The notes under the pieces: model-generated
What the model saw: only the letters and a program-made list of their open reading frames with translations
What the model was told of the DNA's origin: nothing
The model's database searches: none
NCBI GenBank assembly: GCA_045125935.1
Contig: JBGVNW010000068.1
Location: 62,001-126,000, forward strand
DNA length: 64,000 bases
Direction of reading: 5' to 3'
Source of the DNA: CAG-877 sp045125935
GTDB lineage: Bacteria > Bacillota_I > Bacilli_A > RF39 > UBA660
In this document: positions 49,271 through 56,800 of the stretch, piece by piece
Layout: each line of letters starts with the position of its first letter
How positions within the stretch are numbered: the first letter of the stretch is position 1
Translations under genes and position numbers: made by a program

Positions 49271-49972
49271 ATGGCTAACAACATTTCAAATCAACTTATC
49301 GTTACTGCTAACACTAACGAAGAACTTCAAAACTTTTTGAGTGCTATCAAAGGTAATAATATTATGGATAGACAGCAACAGGTCATAGATTTTAATATGA
49401 TTATACCTATGCCATTACCTTTGCGCGATACAGAGGCATCTTCGTATATTGATGATGCTATCCATTACTATAAGGCTAAAAACAATCTTGTTGAATATGA
49501 CAGACAGAAAATGGACAGATTGAAGAAATCTAAAAAAGAACTGCAGGAACTATACAAGATTGGTGAGCAATATGTTGGATATGAAAAAGAGTTTGGGGCA
49601 AAAGATTGGTATGATTGGAGTCGTGCAAATTGGGGAACTAAATGGAACGCTTATCACACGAGTGTAAAAATGCTTTCGGACACAACTGCTGAAATTGATT
49701 TTGACACTGCTTGGAGTGGAGTACCAGACATCATACTGAAATTGATAGAAATGTTTCCTTCGCTAAAATTTGAATACCTATTCGCAGATGAGGACATGGG
49801 ATATAATTGTGGTGAAGGATATTCAAAAAATGGTGAGTTTTATTTTGAAATGCTTGAACCTTGCAGTGTAGAAGCGATGAGAACTTATGCAATTTGTAAG
49901 GGATATGAAATTGAAGATTTCTATCAAGATAGCGACGGTCATTGGCACAATCGTGAATGGGAAGATGATTAA
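49271..49972 (+). CDS. Api92-like phage protein
   Basis: 233 aa from ATG 49271 (MANNISNQLIVTANTNEELQ). FLSAIKGNN, DFNMIIPMPLPL, AKDWYDWSRANWGTKWNAYH and DTAWSGVPDIILKLIEMFPS, LFADEDMGYNCGEG match the Api92 / ferredoxin-like phage family, which shows the 'NWYxWxxxNWGTKWNA' signature. Function unknown; widespread in phages and conjugative elements. Behind an AAT-palindrome but no clear -7 box, so perhaps co-transcribed with 48603. Confidence 0.85.
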   Translation: MANNISNQLIVTANTNEELQNFLSAIKGNNIMDRQQQVIDFNMIIPMPLPLRDTEASSYIDDAIHYYKAKNNLVEYDRQKMDRLKKSKKELQELYKIGEQYVGYEKEFGAKDWYDWSRANWGTKWNAYHTSVKMLSDTTAEIDFDTAWSGVPDIILKLIEMFPSLKFEYLFADEDMGYNCGEGYSKNGEFYFEMLEPCSVEAMRTYAICKGYEIEDFYQDSDGHWHNREWEDD

Positions 49973-50016
49973 GATTAAAAAATAATTATTATTTCTAACA
50001 TTAAACAATAGACATT

Positions 50017-50364
50017 ATGAATATCTTTGAATATGCTTCGTCTTGTGAATATTGCTTTGAGCAATTTCTTCAAGCAGTTGGTAAGGAACGCAAAACTACT
50101 TTCTACTCGGATCTGTCGATAGCAGAGTGGTGTGGTACATCTGCTATTAAGGATACTTATAGACAAGTTATGGATTCTTGGGGATATGACCTTGAATATA
50201 TGTGTGAATGGGTGATTGCTCTCAACCAGAAAATCTGGCAACACAATAATAGCAATCCAGAAATTGGAAAGTTATATGATTTGCTCTGGAGATCTGCTGA
50301 CGAGTATTGTATGAATCACTTTAAGGGTGATGACCTGACAGCATACCTGCGATATGTAGATTAA
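50017..50364 (+). CDS. Hypothetical protein
   Basis: 115 aa: MNIFEYASSCEYCFEQFLQA, YSDLSIAEWCGTSAIKDTYR, WEYMCEWVIALNQ-like helix, ends LTAYLRYVD. I have seen the 'TFYSDLSIAEWYGxxxVxDTYxR' layout in phages; function unknown. Confidence 0.75.
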   Translation: MNIFEYASSCEYCFEQFLQAVGKERKTTFYSDLSIAEWCGTSAIKDTYRQVMDSWGYDLEYMCEWVIALNQKIWQHNNSNPEIGKLYDLLWRSADEYCMNHFKGDDLTAYLRYVD

Positions 50365-50365
50365 A

Positions 50366-50435
50366 AAAATAATTATTTTTTGAAAAAAACCACCAAAAAA
50401 TTTGGTGGTTTCATTTTTTATTGCTAACTTTGTAG
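50366..50435 (+). promoter_or_regulatory. Merged terminator-promoter cassette (ACCACC/GGTGGT stem)
   Basis: AAT-palindrome, hairpin AAACCACC/GGTGGTTT at 50387-50411, T-run, TTTGG 50401-50405 in the 3' arm, TAACTTTG 50425-50432. Confidence 0.88.
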
Positions 50436-50472
50436 TGTCAATAAGACATAAAACAACTAAACAACAATCGAT

Positions 50473-50844
50473 ATGAAAAAACTTTCTTTACAATGTGTGA
50501 TTGAAGAGGAAATCTTGTTCACAAACAAAAAAATATTTAAGGATAACGAAGAATATTCGTACACATGTAAATGCTATGACGGTGTTGCAATTTGTACTCC
50601 AACTCCTGATGATGAAGAAGAAGATGAAACAAATCTACCTATGATTATCGCAACTTATCCAAAACGTAAAGATGTACTATTGGACAGCGAATTGTGTAGA
50701 AGTATTCTTGACTATCGTGGTTTATATGATTTGAGAAAAAATCAAATTACATTTGGCGACATAATGCTAAAATTGGGCAAACTCACAAAAGTCAAAGATT
50801 CTGAAATAGAGTTAGCATTACAACTGTTTTCTGCTAATATCTGA
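50473..50844 (+). CDS. Hypothetical acidic protein
   Basis: 123 aa: LSLQCVIEEEILFTNKKIFK, acidic PTPDDEEEDETNLPMIIATY, LDYRGLYDLRKNQITFGDIM. Function unknown. Confidence 0.7.
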   Translation: MKKLSLQCVIEEEILFTNKKIFKDNEEYSYTCKCYDGVAICTPTPDDEEEDETNLPMIIATYPKRKDVLLDSELCRSILDYRGLYDLRKNQITFGDIMLKLGKLTKVKDSEIELALQLFSANI

Positions 50845-50917
50845 AAAATAATTATTATTTTGGAAAAAAGATAGCAAATAATTTGGTGCTTTCAGTTTTA
50901 TTTGCTATCTTTGTAGT
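50845..50917 (+). promoter_or_regulatory. Promoter behind AAT-palindrome
   Basis: AATAATTATTATTTTGG, TTTGG 50882-50886, TATCTTTG 50906-50913. Confidence 0.85.
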
Positions 50918-50948
50918 AGAAATAACAACAACTAAAACAATTGAAGAT

Positions 50949-51233
50949 ATGAAACTTACAAACAAAGACAAGTTTTATTTGCTATCAAAAGGTTATAGCA
51001 ATGAAGATTTCACAGCAATCGAAGATGCTTCAAAAAATATGGTATATACAATATTCGACACACAAGACGAATTTGCACCAGAAGCAAAAATCAAAAAAAC
51101 AACTGCTATCGAGTTGTTGGGCAGAGAACGCTATCTGTTAGCAATCGCAAGAGCAACATTTCATAACTCTGCTGTCAGAACACATAGCACGATAGAGAGA
51201 ATGGGAATTTTATTTGAAAGAACTAACTTCTAA
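50949..51233 (+). CDS. Conserved phage-type helical protein
   Basis: 94 aa from ATG 50949, downstream of the promoter: MKLTNKDKFYLLSKGYSNED, FTAIEDASKNMVYTIFDTQD, GRERYLLAIARATFHNSAVR. The 'xALxLLGxExFLxGIxRSAFHxSAxR' pattern is familiar from Bacteroides mobile elements. Function unknown. Confidence 0.75.
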   Translation: MKLTNKDKFYLLSKGYSNEDFTAIEDASKNMVYTIFDTQDEFAPEAKIKKTTAIELLGRERYLLAIARATFHNSAVRTHSTIERMGILFERTNF

Positions 51234-51249
51234 AAAATAATTATTTTTT

Positions 51250-51450
51250 ATGGCAACAACTACTTATAGAGTAAAATATTGCCCGCCGAATCCAGGATGG
51301 AACTCAAGAAAACTAAAAGAAAACAGGTGGTTCACATCCCTGAAAGATTTACAGGAATATGTTGAGAGCAATCCTTCTGTTATCAATGAAATCTGGGTTA
51401 GTAATAATGGAAAGAAATTTGTTAAATTTAATTATAATGAAATAATATGA
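51250..51450 (+). CDS. Small hypothetical protein
   Basis: 66 aa right behind AATAATTATTTTTT. MATTTYRVKYCPPNPGWNSR, then DLQEYVESNPSVINEIWVSN. ATGA overlap with the next gene. Confidence 0.65.
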   Translation: MATTTYRVKYCPPNPGWNSRKLKENRWFTSLKDLQEYVESNPSVINEIWVSNNGKKFVKFNYNEII

Positions 51451-52223
51451 TAACATCAGTATATAAATATCGCACATTACACGGAATTATAGAATATAAA
51501 ATAATCAATGGTGAATTTGGAATTGACAGCACACTACATTTACAAGACACAAGTTGCGAACATTCAGGTCCAAATTGTGAGATTGAAGTAGTGAAGTGTG
51601 AAAGTGGTAATTGCTATCAGTTCTCAAAGTCGTTGAACCAATCTGCAAAATATTATGAATATTTTCATACTTTGGAGAAATACTGGGAAACAAAGGAAGA
51701 TGCTTATGTCGAAGTATTGATGTCAAGCATCAATTCATATCAAGAAAGAATTGAAGAGCAGAAAACTCGAATATCAAATGCAGAGGCGAAGTTGAAAGGA
51801 ATGGAAGTAAAAGAAGTAAATTACTTAATGCCAGATTCCGTAACAAACACTTGCTATATAGATGATATTGGTGTATGCGATATAATTGGGACTATTCGGT
51901 TTAAGGATGGTTCAGAAGGATATCTCACCGACAGTAATTATTCAACATATTGCGACGGTGAATATATTGACGGCGATCGCATTATTCTCGTTGAAAATAA
52001 GAATAATGGCAGAATGGAAACAGAGCGAGGAGATATTGTGTTCTTGACAAAAGTTGATTCTGACAATTACAAGTTTGACAATAAAATAAAAGACACTATT
52101 AAGATTATCGTTGATAGCAATAAAGCAATATCCACATATAGAGAGCGAATTGAGAAATGTAAAAACATCATTGATAATAAGGATAGTTTGAACATAGACC
52201 AAATGAGAGAAATGACAAAATAA
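51447..52223 (+). CDS. Hypothetical protein with coiled coil
   Basis: 258 aa. N-terminal beta-rich part (YKYRTLHGIIEYKIINGEFG), a coiled coil SSINSYQERIEEQKTRISNA then EAKLKGMEVKEV, and an SH3-like C-terminal part (EYIDGDRIILVENKNNGRME, RGDIVFLTKVDSD). Function unknown. Coupled to 51250. Confidence 0.7.
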   Translation: MITSVYKYRTLHGIIEYKIINGEFGIDSTLHLQDTSCEHSGPNCEIEVVKCESGNCYQFSKSLNQSAKYYEYFHTLEKYWETKEDAYVEVLMSSINSYQERIEEQKTRISNAEAKLKGMEVKEVNYLMPDSVTNTCYIDDIGVCDIIGTIRFKDGSEGYLTDSNYSTYCDGEYIDGDRIILVENKNNGRMETERGDIVFLTKVDSDNYKFDNKIKDTIKIIVDSNKAISTYRERIEKCKNIIDNKDSLNIDQMREMTK

Positions 52224-52225
52224 AA

Positions 52226-52300
52226 AAAAATAATTATTATTTTGAAAAAAGTTCTCAAAATATTTGGTAGTTTCAGAAAAAATGATTAACTTTGTAATGT
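52226..52300 (+). promoter_or_regulatory. Tandem promoter 1 for the 52448 gene
   Basis: AAT-palindrome, TTTGG 52263-52267, TAACTTTG 52287-52294. Confidence 0.8.
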
Positions 52301-52339
52301 AAAACAAAAGCAATAAAAGCAAGAAAAAAAATAAAAAAA

Positions 52340-52390
52340 GTTGGTCAAAAATTTGGAAGTTACAGAAAAAATGATTAACTTTGTAGTGTA
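52340..52390 (+). promoter_or_regulatory. Tandem promoter 2 for the 52448 gene
   Basis: TTTGG 52352-52356, TAACTTTG 52376-52383, sharing AGAAAAAATGATTAACTTTG with promoter 1, so probably a duplication. No ORF lies between the two. Confidence 0.85.
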
Positions 52391-52447
52391 AAACAAATCA
52401 AGAGAGTAAATAAACAATAATAGTAACAATTAAAAATCTAAAAGATT

Positions 52448-52699
52448 ATGGCAAATTTTAAGACAACATCAGTAGAAGAATTAAACAAAATGCTTCACGA
52501 AGGTATCGTAGAGTTCGAGTTCATCAAGAAAGACGGCAGTGTTCGTCAAGCAAAAGGCACATTGCTAACAGAACATCTTCCTGCACCGAAAGCAGACGCA
52601 ACTCCTCGCAAGAAGAACGATAATGTGTTGGTCTATTTTGACCTTGACAAGAAGTCATTCCGTTCTTTCGTTAAGGCAAGTTTCGTAGGAGCATACTAA
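52448..52699 (+). CDS. DUF2693-like SH3 protein
   Basis: 83 aa: VEELNKMLHEGIVEFEFIKK, DGSVRQAKGTLLTEHLPAPK, NVLVYFDLDKKSFRSFVKAS. The layout matches DUF2693-type proteins of Bacteroidota phages and prophages (small SH3-like barrel). Unusually GC-rich optimal codons, two promoters and a strong terminator suggest it is one of the most expressed genes here. Confidence 0.8.
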   Translation: MANFKTTSVEELNKMLHEGIVEFEFIKKDGSVRQAKGTLLTEHLPAPKADATPRKKNDNVLVYFDLDKKSFRSFVKASFVGAY

Positions 52700-52704
52700 T
52701 TCTT

Positions 52705-52758
52705 GAGAGAAAACAAGTGTGGGTTGAACACCGAAAGCAACCCACACTTTCCAAACCA
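52705..52758 (+). terminator. Strong terminator
   Basis: AGTGTGGGTTG-AACACCGAAAG-CAACCCACACTTT (52711-52745), an 11-bp perfect stem. Followed by an AAT-palindrome directly before ATG 52785. Confidence 0.85.
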
Positions 52759-52784
52759 AAAACAAAAAATAATAATTATTTTTT

Positions 52785-53045
52785 ATGAAGAATACAGAAT
52801 ATTCGCAACTATACAGAGAATATCGCTCATTGGTAGAAAACTTTAACACAATCGTCGAACGCATCATCAAGACAAAGTTTGAAATGGATTATCTATGGAA
52901 GTATAAGAAAGATTATCCATCCGACTGGAAGCGAATGGCAGAGAAACTCACATCTGATAGAAATGATTCAAAATCAATTCGATTTGCTATCAGAGAACTA
53001 AAGTTAAAAATGAGAGAAGTCAATTCAAATTTCACTAAAAAATAA
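52785..53045 (+). CDS. Helical hypothetical protein
   Basis: 86 aa, largely coiled-coil: YSQLYREYRSLVENFNTIVE, WKRMAEKLTSDRNDSKSIRF, AIRELKLKMREVNSNFTKK. Function unknown. Confidence 0.7.
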   Translation: MKNTEYSQLYREYRSLVENFNTIVERIIKTKFEMDYLWKYKKDYPSDWKRMAEKLTSDRNDSKSIRFAIRELKLKMREVNSNFTKK

Positions 53046-53052
53046 TATAGCA

Positions 53053-53463
53053 ATGAAACGCAAATATACGATAAAACTTATGGGAACCAATTGCTACTTG
53101 AAAAACACTGGTCAAAATGGCATAAATTTTACGACCGACATCAAGAAAGCAAAAGTGTTTGAATATAGCGAAAAGGAAGACATCATTGATAAATTGAGGT
53201 CTGGAAATTTTAAGGTGAAAGGTGAGCGACATGTAACAGATCATGTACGACTTACAATGGACAAAGAAACCTGGCAATATCTATATAATAAACACCTTGA
53301 TAAAATTCAAGACATTTCAGATTGTAGACTCGCTATACACCAGTTCTCAATAACATTGGTCGATAAGTTTAAAACCAAAGCATTGTCGTATAGCAAAACA
53401 GGAGAGTATCCTAATTTCAATTGCGATTATTATGGTGAAGATTTCGAAAGAGAAACAATCTAA
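53053..53463 (+). CDS. Hypothetical protein
   Basis: 136 aa: RKYTIKLMGTNCYLKNTGQN, GINFTTDIKKAKVFEYSEKE, ERHVTDHVRLTMDKETWQYL. The first 50 residues look like the small 'YxIxLxxxxxYLKxxxxxxxFTxDIxxAxxF' phage domain. Function unknown. Confidence 0.7.
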   Translation: MKRKYTIKLMGTNCYLKNTGQNGINFTTDIKKAKVFEYSEKEDIIDKLRSGNFKVKGERHVTDHVRLTMDKETWQYLYNKHLDKIQDISDCRLAIHQFSITLVDKFKTKALSYSKTGEYPNFNCDYYGEDFERETI

Positions 53464-53481
53464 AAAATAATAATTATTATT

Positions 53482-53721
53482 ATGATAAAAGAAGGTACAA
53501 TGTTTTCGATGAAAGCAAACTACGACGAAAACAAGGAATATAAATATGTGGTCATAGAACGACTTGACAATATTGCTTGTGGCAGAGGAGGTTGGTTGTG
53601 TGTTGAGCAGGAAGCAATATCAAAAAAACCTGATAACATCTCACCATTTGATTGCTGGCGAGTAACAGATAAGTTTCTTGAAACCCAAATACAACGAGGC
53701 GTAATTAAAATCATTAACTAA
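53482..53721 (+). CDS. Small phage protein
   Basis: 79 aa directly behind AATAATAATTATTATT: MIKEGTMFSMKANYDENKEY, KYVVIERLDNIACGRGGWLC, WRVTDKFLETQIQRGVIKII. Function unknown. Confidence 0.7.
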   Translation: MIKEGTMFSMKANYDENKEYKYVVIERLDNIACGRGGWLCVEQEAISKKPDNISPFDCWRVTDKFLETQIQRGVIKIIN

Positions 53722-53735
53722 AAAACAACAACCAA

Positions 53736-54155
53736 ATGAAAACTCAAATCAAAGTAACAGCATTAGAACACGAAGAATTAGTAGATTTGCTATCAACAGC
53801 ACTTTACGGAAGTTCTTGGTTCGGAGCAGGTTATAATAAAGATAAGTATAATGCTATCAAAGAAAAACATGGCGAATGCTTTGAAGATGCACTGGCAGAT
53901 ATGCTGATCGCTGGGCATAAGATTGAGATTACAGATTTTGAAGCAGAAGGTGAAAAGTATTCTAATAAGTTTGTGAGATTTGATGGTAAGTATGAAAGTG
54001 CTGTTTATGAAGTTGGTTTGGAAGATTTTCTTAAAGTCGCATCTACTAAACGAGGATATCAATTAGTTGATGATGTGCTATCAGGTGAAGGTGATTATTG
54101 GACAGCAGACGCTTTCCTTCAACGAGTTGTGTTTGGTGAAGAAGTGTATGGATAA
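53736..54155 (+). CDS. Hypothetical phage protein
   Basis: 139 aa: VTALEHEELVDLLSTALYGS, SWFGAGYNKDKYNAIKEKHG, ECFEDALADMLIAGHKIEIT, LSGEGDYWTADAFLQRVVFG. The '(S)ALYGSxWxxxxY...xxEDxxAxxLLxGxxIxxxD' layout is a widespread phage family of unknown function. Confidence 0.8.
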   Translation: MKTQIKVTALEHEELVDLLSTALYGSSWFGAGYNKDKYNAIKEKHGECFEDALADMLIAGHKIEITDFEAEGEKYSNKFVRFDGKYESAVYEVGLEDFLKVASTKRGYQLVDDVLSGEGDYWTADAFLQRVVFGEEVYG

Positions 54156-54262
54156 TCTTTATCTTTATTATTAAATTTATTTATATAAACCGATATAAGT
54201 GAAAGTATATCGGGTTCCGAATGAGCATCGTCGTGAAGATGAGGTTCATTCTTTTTTTTTAA
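54156..54262 (+). ncRNA. Two-hairpin RNA with CATCGTCG terminator, copy 2
   Basis: Hairpin 1: CCGATATA (54190-54197) with TATATCGG (54206-54213). Hairpin 2: GAATGA-GCATC-GTCGTGAA-GATG-AGG-TTCATTC (54219-54251) and T8. A TTATTTATATA tract precedes, as in copy 1. The space has no ORF. Confidence 0.55.
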
Positions 54263-54264
54263 AA

Positions 54265-54340
54265 AAAAAAATAATTATTATTTTGAAAAAAAGTTCTCAA
54301 AAAATTTGGTGGAATGAAAAATATGTTGTATCTTTGTAGT
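54265..54340 (+). promoter_or_regulatory. Promoter behind AAT-palindrome
   Basis: AATAATTATTATTTTG, TTTGG 54305-54309, TATCTTTG 54329-54336. Confidence 0.85.
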
Positions 54341-54362
54341 GTAAAACTAAAACAACAACGAT

Positions 54363-54647
54363 ATGAAACGAAAAGACATCATCAACGAAGTAGAAAAAGC
54401 ATTGGTTACAAGATATGCTTGGAATAAGAATTATGACAACGGCACTATGCTCACTCAATATGCAATTTACTACAACAAGAGAGCAAAAAAACCTCTCGGT
54501 TGGTTACAAGTCGGATATTATATCGATAGCGATGAGGTAATTGGTGCAAGTATCGATTTTAACAATGCTGAAAGAACTGAAGTAGAAATCGAAAAAATTG
54601 AAGACATTGAAAAAATAATCCCAAATTTATTTGGAAAATCAAAATAA
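54363..54647 (+). CDS. Hypothetical protein
   Basis: 94 aa: MKRKDIINEVEKALVTRYAW, KKPLGWLQVGYYIDSDEVIG, KIEDIEKIIPNLFGKSK. Function unknown. Its last codons contain the -33 TTTGG of the next promoter. Confidence 0.7.
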   Translation: MKRKDIINEVEKALVTRYAWNKNYDNGTMLTQYAIYYNKRAKKPLGWLQVGYYIDSDEVIGASIDFNNAERTEVEIEKIEDIEKIIPNLFGKSK

Positions 54648-54665
54648 AAACATTATCTTTGTAAT
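54628..54665 (+). promoter_or_regulatory. Promoter overlapping the end of a gene
   Basis: TTTGG 54630-54634 lies inside the last codons of 54363-54647 (LFGKSK); TATCTTTG at 54654-54661. Confidence 0.75.
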
Positions 54666-54698
54666 AGAAAAATAAGTTAAACTAAAAACATAAAAACA

Positions 54699-55031
54699 AT
54701 GAATTACAACGAAAAACTTGAAAGTCTTGCAAAAGAATTTGACGCAACTGTAAATCACGCAGTAGAAGTAATGGAAGAGTTTATGGCAACTGCTATCGAA
54801 AAAGAAGTAATGGATGCTATCAACAGACTATCTCCTGAAGAAAAGGAAATGCTCTTGGTATTCACTATGCTCGACGAATTGATGCAATCTCAACCAGAAC
54901 CAGAACCAGAAAAGGATGATGATGATGACATCTGGGCAAAGATTTACAAGGAAGAAAAGGAACAAATGGAGCAAGAGCAATTGATGCAAAAACAAATCAC
55001 AGAAGAAATGCTAAAATATCTATTTAGATAG
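54699..55031 (+). CDS. Acidic helical protein
   Basis: 110 aa: EKLESLAKEFDATVNHAVEV, MEEFMATAIEKEVMDAINRL, SPEEKEMLLVFTMLDELMQS, then QPEPEPEKDDDDDIWAKI. Very acidic, helical; could be a protein or DNA mimic, but nothing specific. Ends TAG. Confidence 0.7.
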   Translation: MNYNEKLESLAKEFDATVNHAVEVMEEFMATAIEKEVMDAINRLSPEEKEMLLVFTMLDELMQSQPEPEPEKDDDDDIWAKIYKEEKEQMEQEQLMQKQITEEMLKYLFR

Positions 55032-55035
55032 CAAT

Positions 55036-55075
55036 ATATGTATCCTCCCTCAAATATTTGGGGGAGGACATACAA
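55036..55075 (+). terminator. Hairpin terminator
   Basis: TATGTATCCTCCC / GGGAGGACATACA stem (55037-55073) around TCAAATATTTGGG, then A-run and AAATTATTATTTTG. Confidence 0.7.
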
Positions 55076-55114
55076 AAAAAAAATTATTATTTTGTTATAT
55101 TTAAGTAGAAAACA

Positions 55115-55321
55115 ATGAAAGGGTGTTTAACATTAATAATAATTATAGCAATTCTTACCTGTTTGGTAGGTTGGATGTTTTCAACTGATTGTTTATTGCT
55201 GGAAATTTTGATAGCAATCATATCATTTGTATTAATCATAGTTGCTGTAATCGTAGTAGGAATTGCAATAATATTTCTAATTGCATTTGCTATTTGGTTA
55301 TTGATAGAAATCCTTTGGTAA
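55115..55321 (+). CDS. Small membrane protein
   Basis: 68 aa, almost entirely hydrophobic: LTLIIIIAILTCLVGWMF, LLEILIAIISFVLIIVAVIV, IFLIAFAIWLLIEIL. Two or three transmembrane helices. Function unknown. Confidence 0.65.
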   Translation: MKGCLTLIIIIAILTCLVGWMFSTDCLLLEILIAIISFVLIIVAVIVVGIAIIFLIAFAIWLLIEILW

Positions 55322-55342
55322 AAAAAAAATAATTATTATTTT

Positions 55343-55669
55343 ATGGAGAAATTTTTGAAAACAATTGGTGTTTGTGTTGTTGGATTGATAGCACTTTTCG
55401 TAAATGCTTTTGCGTTTCAAGTTTTTTGGAATGAAGTGATCCTAAATATCTGGCAGTTATTTGAACCTGTCGATGTAATTAATACAATGAAACTTTCGTA
55501 TGGTGCATTTATTGTACTGGCACTTGGTCTGGTGATGGTTCGTAGTAACAACAATAAAACAGAACCCGACAAAAATTACGAAGAAATTCTTAAAATTGCT
55601 ATCGGAAAGATATTGACGAAGTTGGTTTATATTGGTCTAACATTATTAGCAGTAGCAATTATATTTTAA
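55343..55669 (+). CDS. Membrane protein
   Basis: 108 aa directly behind AATAATTATTATTTT. Three helices: TIGVCVVGLIALFVNAFAFQ, LSYGAFIVLALGLVMV, LVYIGLTLLAVAIIF. Layout seen in small phage membrane proteins; function unknown. Confidence 0.65.
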   Translation: MEKFLKTIGVCVVGLIALFVNAFAFQVFWNEVILNIWQLFEPVDVINTMKLSYGAFIVLALGLVMVRSNNNKTEPDKNYEEILKIAIGKILTKLVYIGLTLLAVAIIF

Positions 55670-55857
55670 AGATGCGATAAATTGATATACCTTCCATGAT
55701 AAAGAGTGATATAATGTGGTGAACTCCGAGTAGGGAAATTGGCATATCAGGTGGATAATAATTTTGGAAAACCCACATTAAAGTCCATAACAATCAACCT
55801 TAATAAGACAAGCGCGATGTCGTGAGGAAGAATGATTCCACCCGCTCTTTTTTTTAT
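55670..55857 (+). ncRNA. Unassigned structured RNA with terminator
   Basis: No ORF. GATATACC (55681) and GGCATATC (55741) can pair with one mismatch; GGTGG...CCCAC around 55750-55776. It ends in AGCG...GAGGAA-GAATGA-TTCC-ACC-CGCT followed by T7 (about 55812-55855), a terminator. The GATGTCGTGAGGAAGAATGA loop resembles the CATCGTCG RNAs. Class unknown. Confidence 0.45.
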
Positions 55858-55958
55858 GACAATTTAGTAGTCAAGGCGACACACCTTATGCTTGATCAGG
55901 ATCCCAGTTTTCTGTCAGCATAATGGAAAGAGTGGTTCAATTCCACTAATTGTCACCA
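55858..55958 (+). ncRNA. tRNA-like element with encoded CCA
   Basis: GACAATT (55858-55864) pairs with AATTGTC (55948-55954); before the 3' strand lies a perfect T arm AGTGG-TTCAATT-CCACT (55931-55947), and the end is A-CCA. The middle does not give a normal D or anticodon arm; it folds as GTC-AAGGC-GAC and a TTATGCT/AGCATAA stem with a large loop. Degenerate tRNA or a tRNA-mimic RNA. Confidence 0.6.
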
Positions 55959-55984
55959 AGTTTCATAGTTGTTTGTTTTTGTTG

Positions 55985-56032
55985 TGGTTGAGGTGCTGTC
56001 TTGAAAGATGACACCTCACCCTTTTTTTAAAA
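55985..56032 (+). terminator. Terminator after the tRNA-like element
   Basis: TGAGGTGCTGTC-TTGAAA-GATGACACCTCA (about 55990-56019), then CCC and T7. Confidence 0.85.
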
Positions 56033-56104
56033 AAATAATTATTATTTTGAAAAAAAGTTGCCGAAAAATTTGCGTAATTGAAAAATATGTTGTATCTTTG
56101 TAGT
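56033..56104 (+). promoter_or_regulatory. Promoter behind AAT-palindrome
   Basis: AATAATTATTATTTTG, TTTGC at 56069-56073, TATCTTTG 56093-56100. Confidence 0.8.
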
Positions 56105-56128
56105 GTAAAACTAAAACAACAAGTAATT

Positions 56129-56380
56129 ATGGAAAGTATCAGAAAACACATTTACAGTTGGTCTGAAGAAGGCAAGGTAAACCTCATCAATGAGTTGATG
56201 TCTTACATTGAACAATCTGAAATCGGAGAGCAAATCGGATATATGGAGGAACTCAATGAAGTCAAAAGCAATTGGTGGAATTTGATTCATAGTGGAATTT
56301 ACCACGATGCTATCGGTAAAGTAGTAGATGCTCAATTCAGAGGGTCGTTAATAATAGTAAATGTAGCAGAAGAATATTAA
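56129..56380 (+). CDS. Hypothetical protein, paralog of 58957-59184
   Basis: 83 aa from ATG 56129: SEEGKVNLINELMSYIEQSE, MEELNEVKSNWWNLIHSGIY, HDAIGKVVDAQFRG. The 58957 protein shares ILSYIEQT, NELNETKDNWDSLVETGVF and HDAIGKVV. Function unknown. Confidence 0.75.
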   Translation: MESIRKHIYSWSEEGKVNLINELMSYIEQSEIGEQIGYMEELNEVKSNWWNLIHSGIYHDAIGKVVDAQFRGSLIIVNVAEEY

Positions 56381-56453
56381 AAAATAATTATTATTTTGAA
56401 AAAAAGTTGCTGAAAAATTTGGTAGATTGAAAAAAAAGCAGTAACTTTGTAGT
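56381..56453 (+). promoter_or_regulatory. Promoter behind AAT-palindrome
   Basis: AATAATTATTATTTTG, TTTGG 56418-56422, TAACTTTG 56442-56449. Confidence 0.85.
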
Positions 56454-56498
56454 GTAAATAATAAACAAAGCAATTAACAACAATTAAATGAAATCGTT

Positions 56499-56705
56499 AT
56501 GAAAGCAAAAATTCAAACAATCGCAACAATCATAATAGGAGTAGTAGTAGCACTTCCTTGTGTTATGATATTCAATGACAACGAAAGTTTTTTGCCTAAT
56601 TTTATTGGTATGGCATACTTCGCTGGTTTGATAGCATTTTGCAAATACACCAAACTCGGCAAACGCTTCGCTAAAAGGTTAGAAGAAATAAATGATAAAT
56701 TTTGA
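56499..56705 (+). CDS. Small membrane protein
   Basis: 68 aa. Helix 1 IQTIATIIIGVVVALPCVMI, helix 2 FIGMAYFAGLIAFCKYT, then a basic tail LGKRFAKRLEEINDKF. Function unknown. Confidence 0.65.
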   Translation: MKAKIQTIATIIIGVVVALPCVMIFNDNESFLPNFIGMAYFAGLIAFCKYTKLGKRFAKRLEEINDKF

Positions 56706-56760
56706 AAAAAAAGTTACCGAAAAATTTGGTAGTTACAAAAATAATCACTAACTTTGTAGC
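56705..56760 (+). promoter_or_regulatory. Promoter
   Basis: TTTGG 56725-56729, TAACTTTG 56749-56756, starting at the previous stop. Confidence 0.85.
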
Positions 56761-56800
56761 AGAAAAAAGAAACAATAACAACAACTAAATAATAGAAACT

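Noticed and set aside
50883..50948. N-terminal extension of the 50949 protein
   Set aside because: The extension would be translated from the promoter itself (TTTGG and TATCTTTG lie inside it).
51942..52322. Long minus-strand reading frames, for example this 126-codon one
   Set aside because: They mirror real + strand genes, lack promoters and have low-complexity Phe/Ile/Leu content typical of antisense of AT-rich coding DNA.
55670..55855. tRNA-Leu with intron, suggested by AAATTGGCA and a GAGGAA-GAATGA-TTCC arm
   Set aside because: No acceptor stem, anticodon arm or T arm could be matched to these pieces.
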